NCBI GenBank assembly: GCA_022451965.1
Contig: JAKUNJ010000006.1
Location: 1-64,000, forward strand
DNA from: Dehalococcoidia bacterium
Lineage (GTDB): Bacteria > Chloroflexota > Dehalococcoidia > Lucifugimonadales > Lucifugimonadaceae
Direction of reading: 5' to 3'
DNA length: 64,000 nt
Under the pieces are notes generated by a model. It made no database searches, was not told the origin of the DNA, and was given only the letters and a program-made list of their open reading frames with translations. Position numbers and translations under genes: made by a program. How positions within the stretch are numbered: position 1 is the first letter of the stretch; every line of letters begins with the position of its first letter. This document shows positions 27,787-36,954 of this stretch, in pieces.

Positions 27787-28474
27787 GTCTATATTTTTTG
27801 ATATTTATGGAACTCTCGCGGGTTTTTACCCTGAAAGAGAAAAAATACAAAGAAAAATTTTGAGTAAACATAATATTTTCTTATCTGAATCTCAAATCTT
27901 AAGTGGTTATAAAGAAGCTGATGAGTTTATGGTTTATCAAAAGAAGGTTAAGCCTCTTAGATTAATGAATAAAAATGAACTTCAGATATTTTTTTCCGCT
28001 TATGAAAGCAAAATATTAGAAAAAAATAATATATTTATTGATAAAAATAAAACTTTAGAAATATGGGATGAAATATCTAAAGAAAAGTATGAATTGAAAA
28101 TTTTTTCAGATGTGTATGAGAACCTTGAGTATCTACGAGACAAAAAGATTATTTGTGCAGGAATTACTAACATGAATATATCAGGTAAAAAATTAATTCA
28201 GGACCTAAAACTTCAAAAACACTTAGAATTTATAATTACCTCTTATGATTGTAAATCAGAAAAACCTAATCCAAAGATTTTTGAATATTGTCTTAAAAAA
28301 TCAGGAGCAAAGAAAAAAAATTCTTATTTAGTGGGAGATCAAATTGAATCTGACATAAAAGGAGCTAAAGATTTTGGAATTACTCCCATACTGATAGATA
28401 GGTATAATCACTACAAAGAGTTCAATTTATCAGAAAAGATTTCTAATCTTGATGGTCTAAAAAAAATATTTTAG
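27770..28474 (+). CDS. HAD-superfamily hydrolase
   Basis: The 234-residue protein has HAD motif I as FFDIYGTLAG, where the second Asp is Tyr (DxYGT), as in haloacid dehalogenase-like members. Motif II is in AGITNMN, motif III is Lys in KSEKPNPKIFEY, and motif IV is GDQIESDIKGAKDFGI. The last two are typical of phosphatases of the Gph/YjjG kind. It overlaps the DUF2298 gene by 17 nt and is co-transcribed with it, so a sugar-phosphate substrate is plausible. Its stop codon lies inside the right arm of a terminator-like hairpin. Confidence 0.82.
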   Translation: MNINNKSIFFDIYGTLAGFYPEREKIQRKILSKHNIFLSESQILSGYKEADEFMVYQKKVKPLRLMNKNELQIFFSAYESKILEKNNIFIDKNKTLEIWDEISKEKYELKIFSDVYENLEYLRDKKIICAGITNMNISGKKLIQDLKLQKHLEFIITSYDCKSEKPNPKIFEYCLKKSGAKKKNSYLVGDQIESDIKGAKDFGITPILIDRYNHYKEFNLSEKISNLDGLKKIF

Positions 28475-28483
28475 ACCATCAAG
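28448..28483. terminator. 15-bp perfect hairpin between convergent HAD and glnA genes
   Basis: CTTGATGGTCTAAAA (28448-28462) and TTTTAGACCATCAAG (28469-28483) form a perfect 15-bp stem with a 6-nt A-rich loop. The stop codon TAG of the HAD gene (28472-28474) is in the right arm, and the convergent glnA gene ends 10 bp further on. The symmetry suits a bidirectional terminator for both genes, though neither side has a long U tract after the stem. Confidence 0.6.
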
Positions 28484-28492
28484 ACAATAAAT

Positions 28493-29926
28493 TTACGCGT
28501 CGAAAGATAGATAGAACTCATACGGATGAGGTCTTAATCTAACTGGATCAACATCATTTTCTCTCTTAAAATCAATCCATGATCTTATAATATCCTCTGT
28601 AAAGACTCCTCCCTTAAGTAGAAAGTCATGGTCTTCTTCTAGAGCATTTAAGGCTTCTTCAAGGCTTGAAGGTACCTGTGGTAACTTTGCTTGCTCTTCA
28701 GCTGGCATTTCAAATAAATCCTGTTCCAATGGATCGCCTGGATCGTAACCATTTTCAATACCATCTAAACCTGCTAATAACATCGCTGAGAAAGTTAGGT
28801 AAGGATTACAAGTAGGATCAGCTGATCTAAATTCAATTCTTTTTGCTGCAGGATTTTGGAAATACATAGGAACCCTACAAGCAGCCGATCTATTTCTAGC
28901 AGACAAAGCTAAAATAGTTGGAGCTTCGAAGCCTGGTGTAAGTCTTTTATAAGAATTAGTGGTTGGAGCAGCTAAAGCCATTAGTGCTTTTCCATGCTTT
29001 ATTAATCCTCCCGTATAATTTAATCCTAATTGGGAAAATCCTCCATAAAGATCTCCAGCAAATAAAGGCTTTCCATCTTTCCAAATAGACTGATGTGTAT
29101 GCATACCCGTACCATTATCTTCGAAAATTGGCTTAGGCATAAATGTTGCTACTTTTCCATGTCTTTTAGCAACATTTTTTACAACATACTTATATGCCAT
29201 TACATTATCAGCTGTTTCTAGTAAAGTATTGTAAACTATATCAATTTCACCTTGACCACCTGTAGCAACTTCGTGGTGCTGTTTTTCAACTTTTATACCG
29301 AATGAATCCTGCATAACTCTTATCATTTCGTTTCTAATACCTTGTTGAGTATCAACAGGAGAAACAGGAAAATATCCACCCTTATGTCTAGGTCTATGAG
29401 ATTTATTTAATGTAACTCCATCTAACATATGGCTTTCACCTGAATTCCATATTCCTTCATCAGAATCAACATGATGGAATCCATGATTAGGTCCATAATC
29501 GAAACTAGCAGAATCAAAAATAAAGAATTCAACTTCAGGACCCCAAAAGGAAGTATCTCCAATCCCAGTACTCTTGAGATATTCTTGGGCTTTCTTGGCT
29601 ACATTTCTTGGATCTTTAGAGTAAAGCTCGCCAGATACTGGATCTTTAATATCAGCGATAACTGTAACCTGACCGTCAACAAATGGATCAATCTTTACTG
29701 TAGACTTATCTGGTACTAAAAGCATATCAGACTCATCAATGGATTGAAAACCTCTAATACTTGATCCGTCAAATCCTGTACCGTTAGCAAAAAGACTATC
29801 CGTAACTTCACTTATAGGAACGGAAACATGTTGCCATATACCTGGCAGATCGATAAATTTTATATCTAGTACATCGCATCCATTATCTTGCATTAATTTT
29901 AGTGCTTCTTTAGATTCATTAGCCAT
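28493..29926 (-). CDS. glnA: glutamine synthetase type I, adenylylation Tyr replaced by Phe
   Basis: The 477-residue enzyme makes glutamine from glutamate, ammonia and ATP. Family motifs are clear: GFDGSSIRGF (about 51-60), the metal-binding EVEFFIF, FMPKPIFEDNGTGMHTHQS, and the C-terminal PVRLRPHPYEFYLSFDA. The 25-residue insertion characteristic of the GSI-beta subtype is present, yet the site corresponding to adenylylated Tyr397 of E. coli reads DLFEMPAEE, with Phe at residue 405 (codon TTT). Covalent control by adenylylation should therefore be lost. The gene is single, with only a 49-bp AT-rich gap to the divergent pentapeptide gene. Confidence 0.95.
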   Translation of the reverse strand: MANESKEALKLMQDNGCDVLDIKFIDLPGIWQHVSVPISEVTDSLFANGTGFDGSSIRGFQSIDESDMLLVPDKSTVKIDPFVDGQVTVIADIKDPVSGELYSKDPRNVAKKAQEYLKSTGIGDTSFWGPEVEFFIFDSASFDYGPNHGFHHVDSDEGIWNSGESHMLDGVTLNKSHRPRHKGGYFPVSPVDTQQGIRNEMIRVMQDSFGIKVEKQHHEVATGGQGEIDIVYNTLLETADNVMAYKYVVKNVAKRHGKVATFMPKPIFEDNGTGMHTHQSIWKDGKPLFAGDLYGGFSQLGLNYTGGLIKHGKALMALAAPTTNSYKRLTPGFEAPTILALSARNRSAACRVPMYFQNPAAKRIEFRSADPTCNPYLTFSAMLLAGLDGIENGYDPGDPLEQDLFEMPAEEQAKLPQVPSSLEEALNALEEDHDFLLKGGVFTEDIIRSWIDFKRENDVDPVRLRPHPYEFYLSFDA

Positions 29927-29975
29927 TTAGAAACTCCTGTCTTAAAATAATAATTGTTATTCTATAATAACTAGT

Positions 29976-30431
29976 ATGTGTTACAAAATTGTAAATAAAT
30001 ATCAAACTAAATATCAAACTATGAATAAAGAAGAAAAAATCGTTAAATTAGGTAAGAATTATATAAATGATTGGATCAAGAAAAATCCTAACAAAAGATT
30101 TGATCTAAGTAACCTCTCATTTGAAGGTGTAGATTTTTCTGGATGGAGATTTTCAAAATCATCATTTAACAATTCAAAATTTATAAATTGTGATTTCTCT
30201 AATTCAGATTTATCAGAAGTATCTGCTTTAGGAGTTAATTTTACGGGTTCAATGTTTATCAAATCTGCTTTGTACAGAGCAAATTTATCAAGATCAATAT
30301 GCATTGATGTAAACTTTGAAAATGCTTGGTTATATCGATGCGTATTTACAAATTCTAAAATTATAAACTGTAATTTTCATTTAGCTAAGATTCAAAAAGT
30401 TAGATGGCCAGTTGGATTTAGACTAGATTAG
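29976..30431 (+). CDS. pentapeptide repeat protein
   Basis: The 151-residue (or 136-residue) protein is made mostly of A(D/N)LXX-type pentapeptides, for example LSFEGVDFSGWRF, NSKFINCDFSNSDLS and ADVNFENA-like strings. These fold into a right-handed four-sided beta helix. Function in this family is diverse and unknown here. Two starts are possible: ATG at 29976, or ATG at 30021 (MNKEEKIVKLG), which gives a more natural N-terminus. The first 45 nt contain a 12-bp direct repeat (AAATATCAAACT twice, just before 30021). It overlaps the 3' end of convergent trpF by 9 nt. Confidence 0.75.
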   Translation: MCYKIVNKYQTKYQTMNKEEKIVKLGKNYINDWIKKNPNKRFDLSNLSFEGVDFSGWRFSKSSFNNSKFINCDFSNSDLSEVSALGVNFTGSMFIKSALYRANLSRSICIDVNFENAWLYRCVFTNSKIINCNFHLAKIQKVRWPVGFRLD

Positions 30432-31079
30432 TTGACTGTTCTTTACGAAAAGATTTATTTTATTAGAGTCTTTTTGTTTATTTGATTCTACTCCTGAAGA
30501 AACATCTATCCCCCAAGGGTTATATTGATTTATAAATTTATTGATATTATTTGGATTTAGACCACCAGCTATTATTATGTTTTTGTTGAAAATTTTTTTA
30601 TATTTAGACCAATCGAAAGTTTTTCCGGTGCCTCCTGCTGCAGTATCTGAATATGTATCCAAAATGATGAATTCTGAAACTTTTGAAAAAGATTCTATTT
30701 TTTCTCCTAATTTTTCTATGCTCATATTTTCTATAATATGAATCACTTTTATTACAGGTATCAATGATTTTGAAATATATTCAGTATTTTCATTCCCACA
30801 TAGTTGTACTAGGTCTAGATTAAATTTTTTAGAAATTTCATTCATTTTTTCTACATTTTCATCAAGGAATAATCCAACTTTTTGAATTTTAGCTTTCTTT
30901 TCTTTTCTATATTTATCAATATATTTAGAAATAGATTTTGCTGTAAATTCATCTAAATATCTAATTGATTTTTTGATAAAGTTCAGTCCAATAAAATCCA
31001 CATCTAAATCAATCAATAGTTTTGCTATATCATTATTTTTCACTCCACAAATCTTAATTTTTGGATTATTATCTTTCAT
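30423..31079 (-). CDS. trpF: phosphoribosylanthranilate isomerase TrpF
   Basis: The 218-residue TIM-barrel protein begins KIKICGVKNNDIAKLL, with the catalytic Cys in KICG, and has LVQLCGNE, FIILDTYSDTAAGGTGKTFDW (catalytic Asp in LD) and IAGGLNPNNI with GIDVSSGVE near the C-terminus for phosphate binding. It catalyses step three of tryptophan synthesis. It is the last gene of the trp operon and overlaps trpC by 4 nt. No trpB or trpA follows; the operon ends against the convergent pentapeptide gene. Confidence 0.93.
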   Translation of the reverse strand: MKDNNPKIKICGVKNNDIAKLLIDLDVDFIGLNFIKKSIRYLDEFTAKSISKYIDKYRKEKKAKIQKVGLFLDENVEKMNEISKKFNLDLVQLCGNENTEYISKSLIPVIKVIHIIENMSIEKLGEKIESFSKVSEFIILDTYSDTAAGGTGKTFDWSKYKKIFNKNIIIAGGLNPNNINKFINQYNPWGIDVSSGVESNKQKDSNKINLFVKNSQLI

Positions 31080-31861
31080 TTATTTACGGATATTTCTGAA
31101 ATTATTTTTCTAATATTATTTGATTTAATAATTGATTCTCCAATAAGCAAACCATTGGCTCCAGAATCTATCATTCTTTTGACATCTTGTGAGTTTTTTA
31201 TTCCACTCTCTGCAATTTTATAAATACCAGTAGGAATATATTTAGAAATTTTTTCAAAATTCTCTAAATTAGTTGTGAGATTATCAAGATCTCGGTTATT
31301 TATACCTATAATATTGATATCAGTTTTTAATGCCATATTAAGCTCTTTTAGATTATGGACTTCTACAATAACACTCAATCCTATTTCTTTTGCTATTTCA
31401 TAAAGTCTTAAGTATTCATTTTCATCAAGTATTCTTGCTATAAGTAGAATGCAATCTGCTCCTAAATATCTCGCCTCATAAATTTGATATTCATCAAAAA
31501 TAAAATCTTTTTGTAAAACAGGAATTTCTTTTGGCTTTGATATTTCTAGAACATTAATTAGATCTTCATTGCTTCCTTCAAAATAATCTTCTTCAGTCAA
31601 AACAGATATAGCATCAGTGCCTGATTCAATATAAATTTTTGCTTGATTCTTGGGTATTAAGTCTTTATCTAAAACTCCTCCAGATGGTGATTTTCTTTTC
31701 ATCTCTGAAATCAGGATATTTTTTTTTTGAAATATATTTTCTAGATTGTAGATTTCATCATAATTTGGACTTAAGCTTTGTAACTCAAGTAAGGATAAGA
31801 CTTTTTTTTTGATTTCAAGCCTTTGTTTTTTCTTTTTAACTATTTCTTCTAATATTCCCAT
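31076..31861 (-). CDS. trpC: indole-3-glycerol-phosphate synthase TrpC
   Basis: The 261-residue TIM-barrel enzyme has ISEMKRKSPSGGVLDKD with the substrate-binding Lys, VLTEEDYFEGS, VLQKDFIFDEYQIYEAR with the catalytic Lys, IGINNRDLDNL and IAESGIKNSQD. It forms indole-3-glycerol phosphate from CdRP. It is a separate protein, not fused to TrpF as in enteric bacteria. It starts 2 nt after trpD and overlaps trpF. Confidence 0.95.
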   Translation of the reverse strand: MGILEEIVKKKKQRLEIKKKVLSLLELQSLSPNYDEIYNLENIFQKKNILISEMKRKSPSGGVLDKDLIPKNQAKIYIESGTDAISVLTEEDYFEGSNEDLINVLEISKPKEIPVLQKDFIFDEYQIYEARYLGADCILLIARILDENEYLRLYEIAKEIGLSVIVEVHNLKELNMALKTDINIIGINNRDLDNLTTNLENFEKISKYIPTGIYKIAESGIKNSQDVKRMIDSGANGLLIGESIIKSNNIRKIISEISVNK

Positions 31862-31863
31862 AT

Positions 31864-32880
31864 TTATTTGTTAGTCAAATTGATAAGATTTTTGAGTTTA
31901 GTTTTTGCATTACCGTTTAGAACATTTTCTTTAGCTACGTAATAGCATTCTTCAATACTAGACTCAATATCAGCAAGATAAAGTGCAACAGAAGAGTTTA
32001 TTAATATAGAATGGAGTACTGACTTTTCTTCTTCTTCTGAAGGCTCTTTAACTAATTCAAAGGTATTGATAATTTTTCTAGCTGATTCTTTTGGAGAATT
32101 AACTACTAAGTATTTTGATTCATATCCTTTTTGAAAATCTATTGTTTCTTCCTTGAAATTATTTCTTGAATCGTATAATTTTGTTACGTTATCTATTTCA
32201 ATTTCATCTGCTCCTGAATCGCCACTAACAGTTATTACTCTTTCTGAATTTAGAATCTTAGCTGCTTCTGCTAATTTTTTTGCAATATTATTATTCGTAG
32301 TTCCAATGATCTGTTTTTTTACACCAGCAGGATTTGTCAAAGGCCCTAGAAAATTAAAAATTGTTCTGATACCTATCTCACGTCTTAATGGAGCAGCAAA
32401 TTTCATTGAAGGATGGAATGATTGAGCAAATATAAAAGTCAGGTCTATTTCATGTAAACACTTTTCTACTTTTTCGCTATCAATAAGAATATTTACACCT
32501 AATTCTTCAAGAACATCCGCTGATCCTGAATTACCTGACATAGCTCTGTTCCCATGTTTTGCGACAGGTATTCCTAATGAAGATATTAGAATTGCTGAAG
32601 CTGTAGAAATATTAAACCATTTCAAACCACTGCCACCAGTACCACATACATCAATAGCATTTGGTTTGGATTTTATTTTTACAGAAAATTCTCTCATAAT
32701 TGAGGCCATACCGGCTATTTCTTCAGAAGTCTCTCCTTTTATAGCCATAGATGACATTAAGGCCCCAAATTGCGAAGCAAGAATTTTACCTGACATTATC
32801 TCTTTCATGCAAAATTTAGATTCTTCAAAGGTTAGATTTTTATTAGATGAAACTTTTTTAATTAAATCTATAATATTCAT
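31864..32880 (-). CDS. trpD: anthranilate phosphoribosyltransferase TrpD
   Basis: The 338-residue enzyme attaches phosphoribose to anthranilate. It has the PRPP-binding loop DVCGTGGSGLKWFNIST, KHGNRAMSGNSGSADVLEELG, the anthranilate-site FAQSFHPSMKFAAPLRREIGI (split across the active site) and FNFLGPLTNPAG. It stands alone as a gene, 1 nt after trpG. All standard catalytic motifs are intact. Confidence 0.95.
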   Translation of the reverse strand: MNIIDLIKKVSSNKNLTFEESKFCMKEIMSGKILASQFGALMSSMAIKGETSEEIAGMASIMREFSVKIKSKPNAIDVCGTGGSGLKWFNISTASAILISSLGIPVAKHGNRAMSGNSGSADVLEELGVNILIDSEKVEKCLHEIDLTFIFAQSFHPSMKFAAPLRREIGIRTIFNFLGPLTNPAGVKKQIIGTTNNNIAKKLAEAAKILNSERVITVSGDSGADEIEIDNVTKLYDSRNNFKEETIDFQKGYESKYLVVNSPKESARKIINTFELVKEPSEEEEKSVLHSILINSSVALYLADIESSIEECYYVAKENVLNGNAKTKLKNLINLTNK

Positions 32881-32881
32881 T

Positions 32882-33445
32882 TTATAAACTTATGAAATTT
32901 TTGAGTATATCTTTCCCATTCTCAGTTTCGATTGATTCAGGGTGGAATTGAACGCCTTCTATTGAGAGCTTTTTATGCCTTATTCCTTGGATTATTCCTG
33001 ACTCACTTCTTGCTGAAATATCAAATTCATCTGATAAGGTGGCTTCTTCAATAATTAGTGAATGATATCTTACAGCATTAAATGGATTAGGTATGTTCTT
33101 AAATATACCCTTCTCATCGTGAGTGATAGAAGATTTTTTACCATGCATTATTTCTTTTGATTGAACAATATTTGCTCCATAAGTATTTCCTATGCATTGA
33201 TGTCCTAAACACACTCCTAAAACAGGTATTTTAGTTGAAAAAAACTCTATCGCTTCTTTCGAAATTCCTGCATTTTCAGGATTCGAAGGTCCTGGAGAAA
33301 CGACTAAATGACTAGGGTTATAATCTTCTATTTTTTCCGCTGTTGTTTTATCGTTTCTAATTACTAAAACATTTTGATTAAGTTCACTCAGAAATTGATA
33401 TAAGTTGTAAGTAAAAGAATCGTAATTATCTAATAATATAATCAT
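32882..33445 (-). CDS. trpG: anthranilate synthase glutamine amidotransferase TrpG
   Basis: The 187-residue class I glutamine amidotransferase has the oxyanion strand VVSPGPSNPENAG, the nucleophile Cys in LGVCLGHQCIG, RYHSLI and the catalytic His-Glu pair in GVQFHPESIETENG. It supplies ammonia to TrpE. Proteins of this length and sequence can also act as PabA for folate synthesis, and no separate pabA is seen in the window. It overlaps trpE by 4 nt. Confidence 0.93.
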   Translation of the reverse strand: MIILLDNYDSFTYNLYQFLSELNQNVLVIRNDKTTAEKIEDYNPSHLVVSPGPSNPENAGISKEAIEFFSTKIPVLGVCLGHQCIGNTYGANIVQSKEIMHGKKSSITHDEKGIFKNIPNPFNAVRYHSLIIEEATLSDEFDISARSESGIIQGIRHKKLSIEGVQFHPESIETENGKDILKNFISL

Positions 33446-34935
33446 TCTAAATTGCTTTCCGCTTCATTTACCGATTTTATTAATGCCATCATTTTATTTA
33501 ACGTCTCTTCATACTCATTTTCTACTTGAGAATCTGCAACAATTCCTCCACCTGCTTGGATGTATACTGTGCTATCTTTTAATACAAGTGTTCTAATTGC
33601 TATACATGTATCCATATTTCCATTATATGAGAAATATCCTACTCCTCCTGAATATGGACCTCTTTTTTCAGGTTCTAGATCGGATATAAGTTGCATTGCT
33701 CTAACCTTTGGAGCTCCTGAAACTGTGCCAGCAGGGAAAGCGGCCCTTAAGACATCGAATTCATCTAAATCATCTTTTAGTTCGCCTGTAACATTAGATA
33801 CTATGTGCATAATATGAGAATATTTTTCAATTTCCATTTTTTGATTTACACTTACAGATCCTGGTTTTGAAACTCTTCCAACATCATTTCTGCCTAAATC
33901 CAGCAGCATTAAGTGTTCTGCTAATTCTTTTTCATCATTAATAAGCTCTTCAGCAATTGATTCATCTTCTATTGAATCTGATCCTCTTGGTCTTGTACCT
34001 GCTATAGGGTGAACACTAATTTGTTTATTGGAAGACTTAACCAGCAATTCTGGAGACGCTCCTAAGATATGAAAATCATCAAGATTTAGTAGAAACATGT
34101 ATGGTGAAGGGTTTATTGTTCTTAAACATCTGTATATTTCTATTGCAGACGCTTTAGTTTTCTTTGATAATCTTTGAGAAAACACAACTTGTATAATTTC
34201 GCCTGAGTAAATATTTTCTATACATTTTTCGATAGCACTTTTATATTCTTCTTTAGTCATATTTTTTTGATATTCATCAACTAATTCATTATTAGATTTA
34301 TCGGATGAATTATTGATATTTGAAATGTTATTAAATTTATCTGTAATGGGCTTTCTAATTTTTACGTAGATATCATCAATTTTTTTTTGAGATTCTAAAA
34401 AAACTTTTTCTAGATCAGAATTTTCTTCTATTTTTGCGTAATTTACTATAAAAATAGTCTGCTTAACATGATCAAAAACAACTAAAGAATCAGTAATAAG
34501 AAAAATGGATTCTGGTACTTCTAAATTAGATTTTTTTTTCTTTGTAACAGTATCCTCAAAATATGAAACAGTTTCGTAAGATAAATAGCCTACTGCTCCA
34601 CCAGTAAAGACAGGCAACTCTTCAATTTCAGGTACCTTAAATGACTTAATTTCTTCTTTAACTATTTCTAAGGGATCAATTTCTCCATATTTTTCATTCT
34701 TCCCAGTTTTTATAACTTTTCTTGGGTTAGTTCCAATAATTGAATATCTAGCTAGATTTTCTCCACCGGTGATAGATTCTAGTAAAAATGAGTACTTGTT
34801 ATCTGATAGTTTTATATAAATAGATAAAGGAGTTTCAAGATCAGCTCTAATTTCTTGATAAACCGGAATAAGATTATATTTTTTTGATTTTTCTATAAAA
34901 TCATTAAATTTTGGAGAGTCTAACATATCTACCAA
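33442..34935 (-). CDS. trpE: anthranilate synthase component I TrpE
   Basis: The 497-residue chorismate-binding enzyme makes anthranilate. The N-terminal tryptophan-sensing element is present as [17 protein letters not shown], so feedback inhibition by tryptophan is expected. The catalytic half has [42 protein letters not shown] and [15 protein letters not shown]. It overlaps the end of trpS by 7 nt, so synthesis and charging of tryptophan are encoded on one transcript. Confidence 0.95.
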   Translation of the reverse strand: MVDMLDSPKFNDFIEKSKKYNLIPVYQEIRADLETPLSIYIKLSDNKYSFLLESITGGENLARYSIIGTNPRKVIKTGKNEKYGEIDPLEIVKEEIKSFKVPEIEELPVFTGGAVGYLSYETVSYFEDTVTKKKKSNLEVPESIFLITDSLVVFDHVKQTIFIVNYAKIEENSDLEKVFLESQKKIDDIYVKIRKPITDKFNNISNINNSSDKSNNELVDEYQKNMTKEEYKSAIEKCIENIYSGEIIQVVFSQRLSKKTKASAIEIYRCLRTINPSPYMFLLNLDDFHILGASPELLVKSSNKQISVHPIAGTRPRGSDSIEDESIAEELINDEKELAEHLMLLDLGRNDVGRVSKPGSVSVNQKMEIEKYSHIMHIVSNVTGELKDDLDEFDVLRAAFPAGTVSGAPKVRAMQLISDLEPEKRGPYSGGVGYFSYNGNMDTCIAIRTLVLKDSTVYIQAGGGIVADSQVENEYEETLNKMMALIKSVNEAESNLE

Positions 34936-35939
34936 ACTTTTTTATACGATGAGATTTTCATTTTATCACGTACAAGTTCCATAGTTTCATTAGCGATAAT
35001 TCTAGCGTTTGAAACTCCATTATCCAAAGCATCTTCTACAAGATTAATATTATTCTCAAAATGAGCTCTTTTTTCTCTAATTGGTTCCAAGAAATCATTA
35101 AGAGTATTTGACAAATAGTTCTTGATTTCTACGTCTCCAATATTTCCAGTAGTATATCTTTCTTTAAATTCTTCTACTTTTTTATCATTTTCTGTAAAAG
35201 CATCAAGATATTGAAAAACCGGATTGCCTTCTATTTTTCCAGGTATATCAGCTCTAATTCTATTTGGATCTGTATACATACTTCTTACTTTTTTTTCTAC
35301 AGACTCTTTAGTATCGGAAAGTAGAATTACATTTCCTTGACTCTTACTCATTTTCCCTTTTCCATCGATTCCAGAGAGCCTTCCAACTTTTCCTATCAAA
35401 GTTTCAGGTTCAGGGAAAACATAACCATACATATTATTGAATTTTCTAGCTATTTCACGTGACATTTCCAAATGTGGTGCCTGATCTTCTCCAACTGGAA
35501 CTAGATGAGCTCTGGGTAAAAGTATGTCTGCAACTTGACTGATTGGGTAATTAAAAAAACCAGCACTTCTTCTTTCAACTGGAAGAGAATCCAGTTCTCC
35601 TTTGAGTGTAGGGTTTCTTTCTAGCATTCCTAAAGGTGTTACAAAGGATAGAAGCATTGATAATTCTGCATGTTCTGGTACGTAACTTTGTATTACAAAG
35701 TTTGATTTATCAGGGTCTAATCCAACTGATAGCCAATCAAGAGTCACATCTATCACTGATTTTTTTATAAGTTCTATATCATTGAAATGGTCTCCTAAAG
35801 CTTGATAGTCGGCTATTAAAAAATTGCAATCATATTCATTTTGAAGCGAAATCCAGTTATGTAGAGCTCCAACATAATGACCTAAATGCAATGCTCCAGT
35901 AGGCCTAATTCCTGTAAGTATTCTTTTTTTATTTCCCAT
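34929..35939 (-). CDS. trpS: tryptophanyl-tRNA synthetase TrpS
   Basis: The 336-residue class I synthetase has the HIGH-type motif as TGALHLGHYVGALHNW and the KMSKS motif exactly as KMSKS in GKGKMSKSQGN. The segment GEDQAPHLEMSREIARKFN is characteristic of bacterial TrpRS. It leads the order trpS-E-G-D-C-F, an uncommon arrangement that puts tRNA charging first in the biosynthetic operon. Only 22 bp separate it from the aldo/keto reductase gene upstream, so there is no room for a T-box or leader attenuator directly before it. Confidence 0.95.
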   Translation of the reverse strand: MGNKKRILTGIRPTGALHLGHYVGALHNWISLQNEYDCNFLIADYQALGDHFNDIELIKKSVIDVTLDWLSVGLDPDKSNFVIQSYVPEHAELSMLLSFVTPLGMLERNPTLKGELDSLPVERRSAGFFNYPISQVADILLPRAHLVPVGEDQAPHLEMSREIARKFNNMYGYVFPEPETLIGKVGRLSGIDGKGKMSKSQGNVILLSDTKESVEKKVRSMYTDPNRIRADIPGKIEGNPVFQYLDAFTENDKKVEEFKERYTTGNIGDVEIKNYLSNTLNDFLEPIREKRAHFENNINLVEDALDNGVSNARIIANETMELVRDKMKISSYKKVW

Positions 35940-35961
35940 TGATAATTATTTCTAGGTATCG

Positions 35962-36897
35962 TTATGTTAATTGTCTCCAATTTTCATCTAATTTTTCAAA
36001 TATATTTTCATACTCTTTTACGTTATTTTTGAATTTATCAATTTTTTCAGACATGAATTTTATATTTTCTCTAACATGAGATAAATTTTTTGAACCTATG
36101 ATCAATACATGAATTTCATTTCTTAAGAGAGAAAATGCCATTGATAGACCTATGGTATCAATATTACTTAAGTTGATTTCTAGTCTATCGGACATACTTA
36201 GAGCTCTATTAAAGTATTCTTCGTAGGCGCTTCCAAATGATTCGTGAGTTGCATTATTTTTATGATTTTTCACTCCTAATAAAGCTGCATTTCCTATGGG
36301 TCTTTTTGCAATTACTCCTAAATTTCTTGATTTAGCTTCTGATAAAATATTTTTCGTACGAGCTCTTTGATCAGCAATACTATAGCTAGTTTGAAGAGTA
36401 TCAAATAGGTTCGATTTTACAGCCCACTCTGCAGCTTCATTATCACCGGAGTATCCAATAAACTTAGTTTTACCTTCTACTTTACAGTCTTGCAAGGCCC
36501 TAATTACGTCTCCTTGTTCTAAAAGATGAGTTTCACATGAATGTAATTGAACTAAATCTATAATATCTGTTTTTAGATTTTTTAAGCTTTTCTCTACAGA
36601 AGTTTTAATTTTTTCATAAGTCCATTCTGAATCTGGAGAAGTAGTTCTTCCTGTACCTGCTTTGGTTGCTAAGAAATATTCATCTCTTCGATGCCCTACT
36701 GATTTTCCTACAATTGACTCACTGTCAATATACATAGCAGCAGTATCTAAAAAATTTATACCATTATCAAGACTAAAGTTTAATATACTATCAGCTTCTT
36801 TATATCCATCAAATCCTAGTTGAAATCCTACTTGAGCTAAGCCTAAACCAAGTTTACTTACACTTATATCGGTTTTTCCAAATATATTATTTTCCAT
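35962..36897 (-). CDS. aldo/keto reductase
   Basis: The protein starts best at ATG 36897 (MENNIFGKTDISVSKLGLG), which has AAAGGAAT 6-11 nt upstream; a longer frame to 36951 only adds residues encoded by a palindrome. It is then 311 residues. AKR motifs are visible: Asp in FLDTAAMYIDSES with Tyr as catalytic acid, Lys in FLATKAGTGR, His in IDLVQLHSC, and the NADP site IIGSKNLSHVRENI. The closest general type is the L-fucose/D-threo-aldose dehydrogenase and plant-like galactose dehydrogenase group. Substrate unknown. It precedes trpS by 22 nt. Confidence 0.85.
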   Translation of the reverse strand: MENNIFGKTDISVSKLGLGLAQVGFQLGFDGYKEADSILNFSLDNGINFLDTAAMYIDSESIVGKSVGHRRDEYFLATKAGTGRTTSPDSEWTYEKIKTSVEKSLKNLKTDIIDLVQLHSCETHLLEQGDVIRALQDCKVEGKTKFIGYSGDNEAAEWAVKSNLFDTLQTSYSIADQRARTKNILSEAKSRNLGVIAKRPIGNAALLGVKNHKNNATHESFGSAYEEYFNRALSMSDRLEINLSNIDTIGLSMAFSLLRNEIHVLIIGSKNLSHVRENIKFMSEKIDKFKNNVKEYENIFEKLDENWRQLT

Positions 36898-36918
36898 TTT
36901 CAATTCCTTTTTTAAACA

Positions 36919-36954
36919 AAATTGCAAAAAAAACATCCGTTTTTTTTGCAATTT
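36919..36954. repeat. 16-bp perfect palindrome with 4-nt loop in the AKR leader
   Basis: AAATTGCAAAAAAAAC (36919-36934) and GTTTTTTTTGCAATTT (36939-36954) are perfect inverted copies around ATCC. In the minus-strand transcript the hairpin would end about 21 nt upstream of the aldo/keto reductase start, leaving the ribosome-binding site free. It may be an operator, a 5' mRNA stabiliser, or a terminator read from the plus side, where Ts form the right arm. Confidence 0.5.
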
